Assembly (NCBI GenBank): GCA_900660155.1
Contig: CABFPE010001050.1
Location: 85,699 to 149,698, forward strand
Length of the DNA: 64,000 nucleotides
Source: Hofstenia miamia
Lineage: Eukaryota > Xenacoelomorpha > Acoela > Hofsteniidae
Reading direction: 5' to 3'
Position numbers and translations under genes: made by a program. The notes under the pieces were generated by a model, which saw only the letters and a list, made by a program, of their open reading frames with translations, did no database searches and had not been told where the DNA came from. Shown here piece after piece: positions 1-10,718 of the stretch (the stretch's first letter is position 1; every line of letters begins with the position of its first letter).

Positions 1-445
1 CATGAACCACTTGAAGTTCATGGTGCAGTAGGGCCTCACAGTCTCAGTGGAAACAGAAACCATTTGAAGCCTCTGTTTAGACTGAGAAGTGTCTGATTCA
101 GAGCTACCAGACCCTGCATCTAATGATGTATGGGACTGATATGATTTTTTCTGTTTGACACAGCACCTGTATAGAGATGAGTAGTCTCACCTGCCTTTGG
201 TGGTGTTTTCATTTCATACCTAAACAAATATTAAATATCTAGTTCCCAATCTTGGGAAATATGGTTAGGATTAGGATTTCTAGTTGTATGCTTTGGTAAA
301 ATTCTAGATGGTACATTTACATCATATTGAACTGGGTCATCAAAAGATTCCTCTTGTATGCTTTCAATATCAGATACATTATAAAAGTTGTCAATACCAC
401 TATCAATACATTTTAGTTCATTAAAATTATCTAATTTAACATTTT

Positions 446-814
446 CTATGTTGTGTGTTTAAGATTTTGTAAATGAATGATTTTACTAGAGTTTAATTTA
501 TAGTTATTATCAGGTAAAACTTTGACAATTTCATATGGGCCTTGCCATTTATGTGCAAATTTCCAAACTTGATTTTTGTCTGTGGTAATTCCAGGCATAA
601 TAATAAACTTTATCTCTGATAGAATGATGTTTGCCATAAATCTTTTTGCTAAAATTTCGTTTCTGATGAATAACACTTTTTTTGTATTGTGAATCATAGT
701 TTCATGTGTAGATGTTAATATGTATACGATATAGGAAACATATTTATTGGTGGGGTTTGTAGAATAATTTTTAAATAGAATTGATAGTGGAGCAACAGCT
801 TTGTGACCAAACAT
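446..814 (-). pseudogene. Post-integrase tail of Gypsy copy F (GPY module)
   Basis: A 122-residue open segment ends with KWQGPYEIVKVL and then IHLQNLKHTT. The W-x-GPY core is the GPY/F module found after the integrase core in many Gypsy elements and gammaretroviruses, where it is thought to help integrase multimerise or bind DNA. Copies D (NWQGPF) and E (HWFGPH) carry the same block. Downstream, at about 240-300, is a weak match to the W-D-I/L-N-L motif that ends the pol tail in copies A, C and D. The start Met is simply the first in the open stretch and is probably not biological. Confidence 0.7.
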
Positions 815-871
815 AGCTTTTTATGGTGAAATGCCAGTAGTGGTATGAACAAACATATTATAATAAAAATT

Positions 872-1440
872 CTACTTTTTTAATAATTTTATGCCTCCCA
901 TACAGGAAGTTAATGCTCTAATTAATTTTAGTAGAGTGTGGTTAGTTCTTTCAGCCATACCATTTGCTTGTGGATGGTAAACAGTTTTGTGCTCATGTAA
1001 AATTTCTTGTTGAGACATTAATTCAGTTAACAAAAAAACATTTGAACTGAACACCTTGATCAGTTATAATTTGTGACATAGGGCCAATGGTTAATATCCA
1101 TTCATGAACAATGATATCTGTGATTTTCTTAGCTGTAATTAAGTCAGTAGGTATAATTTTACAGTATTTAGTGAAATTCTCAACCATAACTACAATATAT
1201 CGAAAATTTTCGGCATCTTTAAATAATTGTTCATTGTTAATGTGAATGATTTCATTAGGTTTTTCAGCAATAATTTTTTGAAGTGTTCCAGGAAATGTTC
1301 TTTATTAGTTAGCAAGCAAATTTTACATTTATCAATGATGTGGTAAACCACATTTTGTAAATTAGTCACAATAAAACGCATATTAACAGTTTTTTCTGTT
1401 TGCAGAATGCCTAAATGACCATTTTCATGAATTTTTCATA
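872..1440 (-). pseudogene. Integrase of Gypsy copy F (H2C2 and DDE parts)
   Basis: The zinc-binding part at about 1290-1440 shows the H-x3-H half near 1430 and a C-x2-C pair in DKCKICLL. The core shows the third catalytic region as HPQANGMAERTN near 950, with Glu kept. Other copies here carry the same QANG/SNG-x-VE block. The frame is broken several times between about 1054 and 1190, so no active enzyme is possible. The assignment rests on these motifs and on the order relative to the RT remnant. Confidence 0.8.
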
Positions 1441-3295
1441 TTGGATCGCATTTATAATAGTTGGGAATAGCTATGCTATTGTTTCTAGAACAGTAAACCT
1501 TTAGATGCAAGCTGCCAATTGTATTTATTGTAATAGCAGGAATCAATAGAATCTAAAATCAAGTCAGGCATAGTAACTTTGTTGATAATTTGTTTTAAAT
1601 TATTTTTTTGCAATTTCTTTAGAAATTTCTTCCTTAATAGTAATGCTTAAAGTGGGTTTGCCTTGTCTATCAACTTTAATGTCAGGTAAATTTTCATATT
1701 GGTTTTTTGGAATGAAAGAGAACTTAATTTTATTGCCAGGAGTTTTTTACAAATTTCTTTGGTATTGTGGTAAAACTGTTAGTAGATTGGCATTAGCATG
1801 TAAAGTTCCTTTGAGATGTTGAATTGTAAAATTAAAATCATTCAGTTATTCTATCAAACATGCAACAATATTCTATTTATCAATGTAGAATTTCTTTAAC
1901 CATGATAGGCCACTGTTATCTGTGCTTACAGTAAAGTTTTTCTTGCCAATTAGGAAATATTGAAATTTCTTTAATGCTTCAATTACTGCTAGCATTTCTA
2001 ACTTAGTGCTTCTGAAATTTAATTCTGAACCCTAATTTTTGGATAAAAAATTGAATAGGTAATTCTTTACCATCAGTATTTTGACTAAAACAATCTCCAA
2101 TAGCTACAGTACTAGCATAGCAATCAACAATGAATTCTTTGGAGTAATTGGGACAATTTAATTGTGGTCATTTTTTGAATACTTTCTTAAGTAAATCAAA
2201 TTCTTATTGATGATTCCATTGCTATTGAAACTTATTTTTAGATTTTTATAAATTTGACATATTAAGGGTCTTTTTAGCTATATCAGGAATAAAACTCTTA
2301 TAATAATAATAAAATCCAGGTATACATTGAACATCTTTGCAATTTTTTGGACATTGTATTGATTTGATTAAAGAAGTCTTTTCATCCTTTAAAGTAATTG
2401 TTTTTTGTTCAATTTTAGCCAAAAAATACTGTGGAGTGTTTAGCTAAATTGCATTTGTTGGCATTAATTTTTTGCTGCTTCTATTCAAAATTTTGAGAAC
2501 TTGTTCTAGTTTTTCTAAATGTTCTTCAAATGACATTGAAATACCATCATTGTAATGAAAGTCAACTCAGGTGCTTAATGTAACATATTACCTGTCTCAG
2601 CATTTAACAAAATAGAAAAATGCAATCAATCAAAACTTCAAATTTATCATATGAATGGAAAATTAACTGTATATGGTGGACAGACAATTCCAGTAATGGA
2701 AGAAGTTAGGTTGCAAATAATCATAGGCCAAAATAATACAGAACTTAAGATGAAATTCCTGGTAGTGTGAACGAATTCAAAACCAATTCTAGGACTAGAT
2801 TCTTCACTAAGGGCAGACCTGCTCAGTGTTTGATTCAAGTCACCAGAAGACAAAGAAGTGCATGCCATATAGAAACCATCAAAGAATGCTTTTTTTCAGT
2901 TCAGGCCCAGAAGGTCTTAATAAACCATTTAATCAATGCTGGGCCAAAAGAATTTGAAAATTTGGTTTGCCAAATACAAAGATGTTTTTATTGCATATGG
3001 CAACAAAGAGGAACAATATGAAATCCCATTAATTGATCATGCAAGATCAGTCATGCACCCACCAAGTAGGTAACATTTAACTAAAATACTGAAACTAAAG
3101 CAAAAGCTGCAAGCCCTTGAATACACAGAAATAATCAGAAAGGTTGAGTAGCCATCATAATGGGTAGAAAGTATGGTCATTGTCCAAAAGGTAAATGGGA
3201 TCTTTGACTTAACTTTGATAATAAATGCTTAAACAGGTTGATCATATGTCAGGACCATTATCCTCTTTCTCCTGCAAGATTTAAAGAATTCTTTA

Positions 3296-3535
3296 ATGGG
3301 AAAAAGTTTTTATGGTAGTGGATCCATAAATTGTTACTGGCACATACCATTAATGGAAAGATCTTCACTTCTGTGTACCTTTAACACTCTCTTTAGAAGA
3401 TATGCCTGGAAAAGATTGCTGTTTGGTTTGGCATCAGCATTTGATAAATTTCAAGCAATGGTGGATCATAATTTTGGTAAACTTAAGAATGTGATTGCCC
3501 TACATGATGACATATGCATTGCAACAGATTCATGA
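3296..3535 (+). pseudogene. Reverse transcriptase palm fragment of copy B
   Basis: A 79-residue open segment. It matches the RT block that runs from the first metal-binding region through a CTFNTLF block (usually TTFNTPFGRY in the family) and FGLASA, then VIALHDDICIA, whose D-D pair is the second and third catalytic aspartates. The first catalytic Asp, usual in a DLxxGYWQI context, is replaced here: the sequence reads GSGSINCYWHIPL. The fragment is therefore catalytically dead. It is preceded by a decayed stretch (3130-3290) with partial RT finger similarity. Confidence 0.8.
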
Positions 3536-4363
3536 GAAAATCATTTCAAAACTTTAGAAGCTGTACTCAGCTGCACAAGAGCAAGAAATATTAAATTTAA
3601 TAAAAGCAAAATACAGCTAATGAGGACCTCTATAAAATATTTGGGATTTGTTTTCAATGAAAATGGGTTTCTTCCTGATCCAAAGAAAGTGAATGTAATA
3701 AAAAACTTAAAGCCACTCCAATGCATACTAGGTATGGTAAACTACTTATCAGAATTTATTCCAAATTACACCAGCATAACTGCACAATGAGATGCCTACT
3801 GAAAAAGATGTGCCCTTTGAGTGTACAGAGCAGGAATCTTCATCAATACAGAAGATATAAATATGTTTATCTTCAAGACCCACTCTAAGACATTTTGATA
3901 ACTACAAACCAGTAGCAATTCAGACTGATGCATCAAATTTTGCATTTGGAGCCTGCATGTTGCAAGAAGGTAAACCTTTCACAATTCTGTGCATTCAATG
4001 ACAACCTAACAAACAAATTACACCCAGATAGAGAAGGAATTATTGGCAATCACTTATGTTTGCAATTACATCCATCAGTATACATATGGATGAAGCATAA
4101 CAATTGAAACAGATCATAAGCCCTTAGAATTCCTACAACACAAGGCAGTCTGTACATGCCCACCAAGGGTACAAAGACGTTTTGTTATCCTCCAACAATA
4201 TCCTTCACTAAAAATAGTATATAGACCAGGAAAAGAGTTGTTGTTAGCTGATGAACTTTCATGATTGAGATTACCAAAAATCAAAAGCAGCAATATAGAA
4301 AAATAGCTGTCAAGGGCAATTCATAGAGTAGATGTTTCAAACAAAATTTTGGATTTGTAGAGG

Positions 4364-4711
4364 ATGAAATGGGAAACAGAAGATGACAAAGATGCTAGAG
4401 AAATTCTAAAGTTCATTAATTTTGTGTGGTCCAAGATAAAATTGCTTCAGTCTGCAGAGCAAAAACATATGCATAAAATAAGGCATGAACTTTACTGTAA
4501 GGAAGGTTACATAATGAAACAAGGAAAAGTGTATATTCTGAAGTCATACCATAAAGAGGTTCTTTCATTGGTACAGCAAGCACATAGGGGAATCCTCAAA
4601 ACAATGGAATATGCAAGACAATTCTTATTTTGGCTGAATATCTCTCAAGATATTGAACAATTTGTTTCAAATTGTAACCATTGTAAAATGCACCAACCTA
4701 ACAATCAATAA
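4364..4711 (+). pseudogene. Integrase zinc domain (H2C2) fragment of copy B
   Basis: A 115-residue open segment whose last 35 residues have the H-x-H...C-x2-C pattern: HRGILKT, then FWLNISQDIEQFV and CNHC. This is the standard integrase_H2C2 layout. The upstream 70 residues resemble the RNase H to integrase linker. Core remnants (VDYYSRY-like, with the first catalytic Asp) follow in another frame at about 4800-4830 before the copy is cut by the LTR of copy A. Confidence 0.85.
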
Positions 4712-4853
4712 GAAACATTAATACTATACAGAAGCCCAGACTTTCCCTTTCAAAAATTGCTTTGGATCTTGCTGAAATCTCAAATAAAACATTCTTAATA
4801 TGTGTTGACTATTATTCCAGATATCTGCAATGCTGCCAAGTTAATGGAAAGAG

Positions 4854-5899
4854 TACTGTGGGTAAGGATTTACTTGTTACATACTGTTTGACTTGTTGCT
4901 TATGTTAACTTATGTAACCAAGAATTAACCATTCACTATTTAGGTGGCGAAGCCATGAGGTAATCTATCCAATGATTGCTGATGGGCATCTGCCCAAAGC
5001 TGATCTCCACATCCAGTTTCTCCATTTCATCCATTTGATTGAGTGCCACATCTCAGCTCAATTGATACAGTTTATGTGTACCCTATCTTAGCTCAGTGCA
5101 TACTCAAGGCATGGCACAACTCAACTATCTATTTACAACCTGACTTGTTACTAGCTGTTCATTGAATATTACATATAGCCATTACTGAAATATATTGGCT
5201 TGTTTAAATATATCTGGTTCAAACAACTTCCTAGCTTACATTTATAATTTAATACATGTACAGTCACTTTATTGGTCATTTATGAGTAATTAATTTAGAT
5301 CTAAAATAGTATTAATATATTTCCTAGGTTTTGGTCATCCAACCATTTGTTGACATTCAATTATTCTAGTACATGTGGTAAATTGATGCTAGTCAGCTAA
5401 TCAAGAGAAAACTCCTGCACCTAACTTATGTGCACTTTCGTGGTCTGGCACAGGGACCCTAGAATCATTCTCTGTGATGGATCCAGACTACTACTAAACA
5501 CCACTGGATTAGCTCAACATTGTATTTAAATATTCAACTGTTAAAGTAGAACAAAATAAGAATTTCAAGTAAAATTCTTTATCAAACTCTTACAAGGTTT
5601 TTAATCTATTTATAATAATTTCAGAAAATTACCTGCTGATTCAAATTTAAACTTCTGCCAAGATGGCGGCTAAAAATAATGGAAACAACTTTGCCCCCTC
5701 ATTTAGTCAAACGTGTTTTTATCAACTGATACTAATCTCTCTTTTTTGACACATGTTGTTTCTTAGTTGCATAATACAAATAAATCTAAATTATTGTAAT
5801 TGATTTGATTACAATATTTTTAATCATCTTTTCTTTGATCTTAATCCATTCTGCTCAACGTTTTGCAGCTTATTTCAGATTTATGTGGATGATGCTACA
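4854..5899 (-). repeat. 3' LTR of Gypsy copy A (5'-side truncated on + strand)
   Basis: It is about 95% similar by eye to the LTR at 16923-18026 in the same orientation, over nearly its full length. On the minus strand it starts TGTAGCATCATCC at 5899. It lacks about 65 bases at the other end (4854), where it abuts copy B, so no target duplication can be read. The LTR contains a TATA-like element (TATTTATA on plus, 5607-5614) and, upstream of it in the minus reading, the CAAGATGGCGGC block at 5659-5670. Confidence 0.9.
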
Positions 5900-5912
5900 C
5901 ACCCTCCTCAGC
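5900..5912 (-). promoter_or_regulatory. Polypurine tract of Gypsy copy A
   Basis: Read on the minus strand, GCTGAGGAGGGTG lies directly before the first base (TGTAGC) of the 3' LTR. A purine-rich run touching the LTR is where plus-strand DNA synthesis is primed. It fixes the LTR boundary at 5899 and confirms the minus-strand orientation of copy A. Confidence 0.75.
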
Positions 5913-5959
5913 TTGCATTATTTTTTTAGCACAGCTCACTCTCCATGCACTAAGGTATC

Positions 5960-8934
5960 TGCCTTCCTGAATTATTGATTCAGCATGTTGATCAGCCCAC
6001 GTGGTTTTTTCGAATTTGGCTTGTTTGGTCATCTTAAGGACTACCTCTCTTTCAGTTGTTACTGTGTTAGCATATTTTAGGAATCATGTTTCTCAAATGG
6101 CCTCTGCTATCAGCATAATTTCTCATAGTTCGTTGATCTTTTGTGAGAATATTTCGTAGTATTTGTGGTACAATTGTATTCCTTTGATTCCTATAATCAA
6201 TGTCATTTGTGCATTGGCTTTGCTCATATGGGCTAGATCTTCCCTAATCTGATTGTCAGGATAGAAGAACATAAATACTTTTCATAGACTACAGGTATTT
6301 GCTACATCTTTATAGAAGAAGCTGATGTTGTCTCTCACTTCTTTTTCAGTTATACTATTAGGATCGTTCTTGTTGATCCACATCATTGTAACAATTTCTA
6401 CTCTTTTTTGACATCGTAGTAGTGGTACTTTCTTTCCCAGATGTCTGTCCATACAATATCATTTACCCTGGAGAATAGCATTATTGCTCTTGGAGTTCAT
6501 TCTTCTATTTCTTTTCTGAGATCCTGTAGCTGTATGTTAATAGGTCTCCCTTGTGTATAGAGTTGATCTGGCATTAATGTGCCTTCAATGTAGACCCTCT
6601 CTCTATTATCATTTCTTAGCATTATCTCCTTTGATTTTTTATAGTCATCTTGCTCTACCATTGCTTTTGCCTTTTTCTCTGTATCCACGTATGACTTTAT
6701 TCATGTAGGAATGTTTTTGCCACTTTGACCTCTTTCGGTAATCTCCATTGTGGGAGGACCATTGTTATCACAATAGTTTCTGGCAGTGTGCAGATTAGAA
6801 TCTTCATTTCTATTTGCCTTTCAATATGTGGGTATGGGCCTTCTGTAGTTGGTGCCATTGCTAGGCCTATTGTGGCGTGGTAGTTCATCTTAGCCTCTGG
6901 GATAGTATTCCAGAATGCTTGTGTTAATCCTCTTCTGCTTAGTTTTAGTCGTATTTCTTCTTTGATGTCTACTCTTGCTGTTATACATTCAACATCTACA
7001 GCTAGTTGATTGTATGGTTTCAATAGGTCTTCCAATTCTGTTCATGTAAATGCTTCCGTAAACATGAGCTTCATTGTTGCCACTGTTTGTTGCTCTCTAA
7101 TATTTTGGAAGTTCCTTTCTTTGATATCTCTAGCTTCCCTGGTGACTTTGATCTCAAGTAGGAACTGTTCGTCATCAGTGTCTATCCATTCTATTGTTCT
7201 TGCTGGGCTGATTTCTCCCCATTTCTCTATGTTTATCCTATCAACTGTCTGCTGCGTTTTTGGAGATAACAGTAGTTGTGAAGATGTTAACAATTCCTCT
7301 TCTTCTATCATCTCTGCTTGAGATTTCATGACCATTTTGCAGACCTCCACTGGTTCCATTATACCTCCTCATTTCATCATTTCCGCGCTTCATATGATTT
7401 TTGTGAATGTACACTGTGGGCTATCTAGTTCATATCTTTCCATTTCATGGTCGAGGGTTTTCTGCACATCTTTCTGTATTAATATTTTTCTGATTTTGTC
7501 TGTGCTTGCTAGTTTCCATTTAATGATTTTCCTTGTTGTTAACCATGGTTGATGTTCCAGTTGTTTTGTTCATGTCTCAGATGTTGCTCCCCACATATAT
7601 TTCTTCATTGGTTCATTGAATATTGTAATTTTGCAGGGGCATATCCCCATCTTGTTAGCAATGCTTATTACTGACATTTTTCCCATCAGACTTTCATTCA
7701 TTATCATTTGACTGAGTGTCTTTTCCATTGTGTGTACTGGATTTTCTGATCTAGTTGGTGACTCCAGCTTTCCTGTGTGACCTTTTAGTAACCAGTTTTT
7801 TGTTTGCATGTTTATTGGAGCTATCACTATCTCATACTTTTTCACTTTTGCTAACTTATGGCGGGTGTGTCACAAGATTGGGAGTTTCAACTCTGCCTCT
7901 TTGGTTGTGAATATTGCTAATATCCACGCTGTTGTTCTGTAGCATACCTCTGGTGCATTTTTCTCTTCAAATAGTTGCTTTTTAAATTATTTTTTTGTTT
8001 TGAGCTCATAGACTTTGTTCACTTGTGTTAGTGTCATTTCTACTGACTAGAGGTCAATTGCAATGCATGGATCTACCATAATTCTGTAGATTTGTGCCCA
8101 GTAATCTATCTGTAGATCAAGTCATATCAATTCTGGGATTGTTGTAGTTCTTGATGTTCTCTCCCATGGGAAGATGTTTTCAGCTAGCACGCATGCTTCT
8201 CGTTAGTGGATGTCTTTGTTTGTTGATATTGTGATAATCACTACTATAACATTTTGCACTCTTGCCATTCTGAACATTTCATCTATTTTCTTCTTCAAGT
8301 TTTTTGTATATTCTTTTTGTTTTAGTATGTGTATAATCATAAGATTTTCTTCATCAATGTTAATTTCCAGTATTTTGGCTATTTTGTCTTTATACGCCAT
8401 TATGGCTTGCATTGTATCCAGTGTAAAATCATCATCGAATATGATGTGCACTTTGCTTTTCATGTATGGTCTCTCCAATGTCTCGTTCATCTCTTGTAGG
8501 TAGCTTATGATCACATTTAATTTTGATCTGTTATTTGCATTGAGCACTATCAGTAGATTTTTTCCTTTGGTTTTCACGACTTTCCATGTGTGTGCTTTCA
8601 TTTCTGGGGATAGTTTTGCAAATGCATTGTAATGCATTTTCAATGTTCCTATAAAGTAGGGATGTAGAGTTTCTCCATCAATTTTAGACATCCATTTCTC
8701 TCTCTCTCTAGATTGTACGGTTCTCTCTGAAGTAGTTTCCAAGGAGGTGTGTGGCTGAGTCATCCTTAGTGGTAATTTGCTGGTGCTTGGTTCACAGTCT
8801 AAAACCTGTGAATCTGTGCTAATAGTTTCTACTGATTTGCCCTTGAATTGGCTCGCAGTTACTCCTATCAGCACTTGACCAGTTGTGGTTTCAGTGGGGA
8901 TAATGTCAGCCTTGAATCGCTTCTGCATCTCCAT
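5960..8934 (-). pseudogene. ORF3 of Gypsy copy A: unrecognised protein downstream of integrase
   Basis: About 3 kb of formerly coding sequence lies between the integrase tail and the 3' LTR. The main open pieces are 8203-8934 (243 aa), 7570-7845, 7042-7359, 6697-7035 and 6497-6688, separated by single stops and small frameshifts. Recognisable blocks are IFPWERT near 8170, YWAQIYRIMVDPC near 8090, KKYMWGAT near 7590, LAVDVEC near 6990 and RNDNRERVYIEGT near 6600. Copy C keeps the same sequence, and copy D keeps a strongly diverged but collinear version. Env would sit here, but no signal peptide, hydrophobic anchor or fusion peptide is visible, and the composition is charged and soluble. I do not recognise the family. 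It could be an accessory protein or a captured gene. Confidence 0.7.
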
Positions 8935-9200
8935 GGTTCTTCCACCACTTACACCTTCCCCTGCAACTGCTCATGTCTCACTGCCCTTGAATCAGCGTCA
9001 TGGACTTTGGGAGGGAAAGTTGAGCTATGCAGCAGTTTTCTGCATGCCCTTGGATTGGTGGTGGAGATTCCTGGTGGGAGAGGCTTCTTGTCAGTTGGTC
9101 TCCCTGCCCTTGAATTGGCCTTAGGGACTACTAGGACGCCTTCTCACTCTATGTCGTCTATTCTTTGGTTCTTCGTTCTCATCCCTTCTGCCCTTAAATT
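8838..9200 (-). repeat. Six-fold R-F-K-G motif array linking integrase tail to ORF3 (copy A)
   Basis: On the plus strand the word TGCCCTTGAATTG or a near variant occurs at 8838, 8907, 8982, 9045, 9105 and 9189. Read on the minus coding strand this is (C/T)(G/A)A-TTC-AAG-GGC, that is R/Q/stop-F-K-G. The spacings are 69, 75, 63, 60 and 84 bases, all multiples of three, so the motif recurs in one reading frame every 20-28 residues. Copy C has the same array with the same spacings except one. The segment between motifs is rich in Gly, Thr, Ser and Pro and looks disordered. The codon before F-K-G seems ancestrally CGA. Confidence 0.75.
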
Positions 9201-9222
9201 GACATCTGGTTTGAGAAATTCT

Positions 9223-10680
9223 TCAAACTCTCCTTCTCCTGTTTGTGGTTGAGAGCTCGTCCAGTTGTTGATTTCTGCGCACTCTCTTCTTCATCAGTGG
9301 GGCATCATTTTCCTCAAATTTCCTAAATGAAGTTAGTAAATTTATATCCCATATTTCAGGCTCATATATAGGTTTATTTCTTGCTGTCCTCTGGGGCAGC
9401 ACTCTTTGGCTCAAGTTATCATCTCTGATGTCCGCTTTGTATTCATCATCAAATTTTTCTTCATGTATTCAGTCTAAATCATACATATCATATATAATTT
9501 TGTTGCCATTAATTCGGCATATTTTGAATTTGGCATTCTCATCTATCTTCATCTCTTCAATGTCTACTGTTGCTCTCTTCAAGTTTTGAAAATGTAATAG
9601 TCTATTATTGTCTAACATATATTCATTGTTCAGTAGTGTTTGTGTTATAGTGTGGGGGCTGGACCATACCATTTTCAACTTCTGGACTTGGTTTGTGTCT
9701 GTGAGTTTTATCAGTGTAAATGCGTATACCTTATCTCCTACTTTGTGTGACCATAGATTTTTTTATTGTAATTGCATTGCTGTCTCACTGCTGATTTTTT
9801 TTATGTTGTGGCACATTGTTTCGTGAATCCCTGTGATTTGGTTTTTCAATTGTTTTATGTATTCATTGTCCAACTTTCCACTGTAGTTGGTGTATTGCAT
9901 TGAAAGTGGGGTCGCCGCTTGTCTTCTGAACATTGCCTTGAATAGTGAGACTCAAATCGTTATGTGCATGAAGGTGTTATAGTAATATTCAATCATTTCA
10001 ATGACTTCTCTCCATCTGCTTCCCCCTATCCTTGTTGTTGCTACTCTGATTAGCTTGATTAATGTCTGATTGAGTTGCTCCACTGCTCCATTGGCCTGCT
10101 GATGATATGCAGTTGTTCACTCACTTGCAATTTCCAGGAGCTTTGCCATTTCCTAAAAAAGTCCACTCTCAAATTGGGGCCCCTTGTCTGTTATAATTGT
10201 TTCCATTGTCCCTGTTCACAGTATCCATTCCTTTAATACTAGTTCTGCACTGGTTTCTGCCATGGTATTCCACATTGGGACTATCCTCACATACTTAGTA
10301 AAATTTTCTACCATTACTAGTAGATATTGGTAGCCTTCTGTGTCCTTCAATAGCATTTCCATGTCTATGTGGAATATTTCATTAGGTTGAGTTGAGATAA
10401 TTTTTTCTAATGGCGCTCTTTGTGTCAGAAAGATTTGTTTATTATTAAGGAGGCATGTTGTACACTTATTAATGATATCCTTGATGACTTTCCTTATAGC
10501 TGTCATTATGAACCTTGCATTGAACATCTTCTCCATCTGTGTAATTCCCAGATGACCCTTCTCATGTATTTTTCATATTAGTTCTCTTTTAAAGTAGTCA
10601 GGTATCACAATCCAGTTATTGCTAGCTTTGATGTATAATAATCCATTCCTATTGATTTTCCACTTGTAGCGCTCATAATA
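9223..10680 (-). pseudogene. Integrase and integrase tail of Gypsy copy A
   Basis: On the minus strand the zinc domain lies at about 10450-10570, with its C-x2-C pair in NKCTTCLL. The core follows: FHIDMEML carries the first catalytic Asp, IITDKGPQFESGL near 10180 the second, and QANGAVE near 10090 the Glu. The tail (9469-9680) has SPHTITQTL and LHFQNLKRATVD, then EPEIWDINLL, and ends in an Arg-rich stretch (NRRRRV). The DDE residues are intact, but several stops split the frame, for example near 10214 and between 9680 and 10180. This is the best preserved DDE triad of the family in the window. Confidence 0.85.
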
Positions 10681-10718
10681 TCCTGCTGTTATTTTGGATA
10701 GTGTTGTCAGAGGTTCCT

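Larger units (their letters stand above)
1..2570 (-). mobile_element. Ty3/Gypsy retrotransposon copy F, degraded pol
   Basis: This is the 3' half of a Gypsy pol read on the minus strand, broken into short open segments. Going 5' to 3', the RT end lies near 2440-2560, where the peptide EEHLEKLEQVLKIL follows a decayed active site (HYND instead of YIDD). RNase H remnants follow at about 1860-2250, then the integrase zinc domain (about 1290-1440), core (872-1180) and tail (446-814). The pol order and its similarity to copy A identify it. No LTR was recognised at either end. The 5' side stops near 2570, where the oppositely oriented copy B begins. Many stops and frameshifts show it is old and inactive. 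Confidence 0.85.
2640..4853 (+). mobile_element. Ty3/Gypsy copy B, second lineage, 3'-truncated
   Basis: A degraded pol on the plus strand. RT lies at 3296-3535, with the palm motif HDDI where the other copies have YIDD. Next come a connection region (about 3720-3790, LGMVNYLSEFIPNYT), RNase H (about 3900-4260, beginning QTDASNFAFGA), the H2C2 domain of integrase (4560-4690) and the first part of the integrase core (about 4740-4850). HDDI and the spaced zinc finger place it in a different Gypsy lineage from A, C, D, E and F. It ends abruptly at 4853, where the LTR of copy A begins. Confidence 0.85.

Noticed and set aside
5960-8934. ORF3 as an envelope glycoprotein or a captured viral nucleoprotein
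   Set aside because: No signal peptide, cysteine pattern, cleavage site or membrane anchor is visible, and I could not match any nucleoprotein from sequence alone. It is left unassigned.
8203-9252. Plus-strand frames of 97-134 codons over ORF3 of copy A
   Set aside because: They are antisense to ORF3 and its linker, whose minus-strand reading is conserved in copies C and D.
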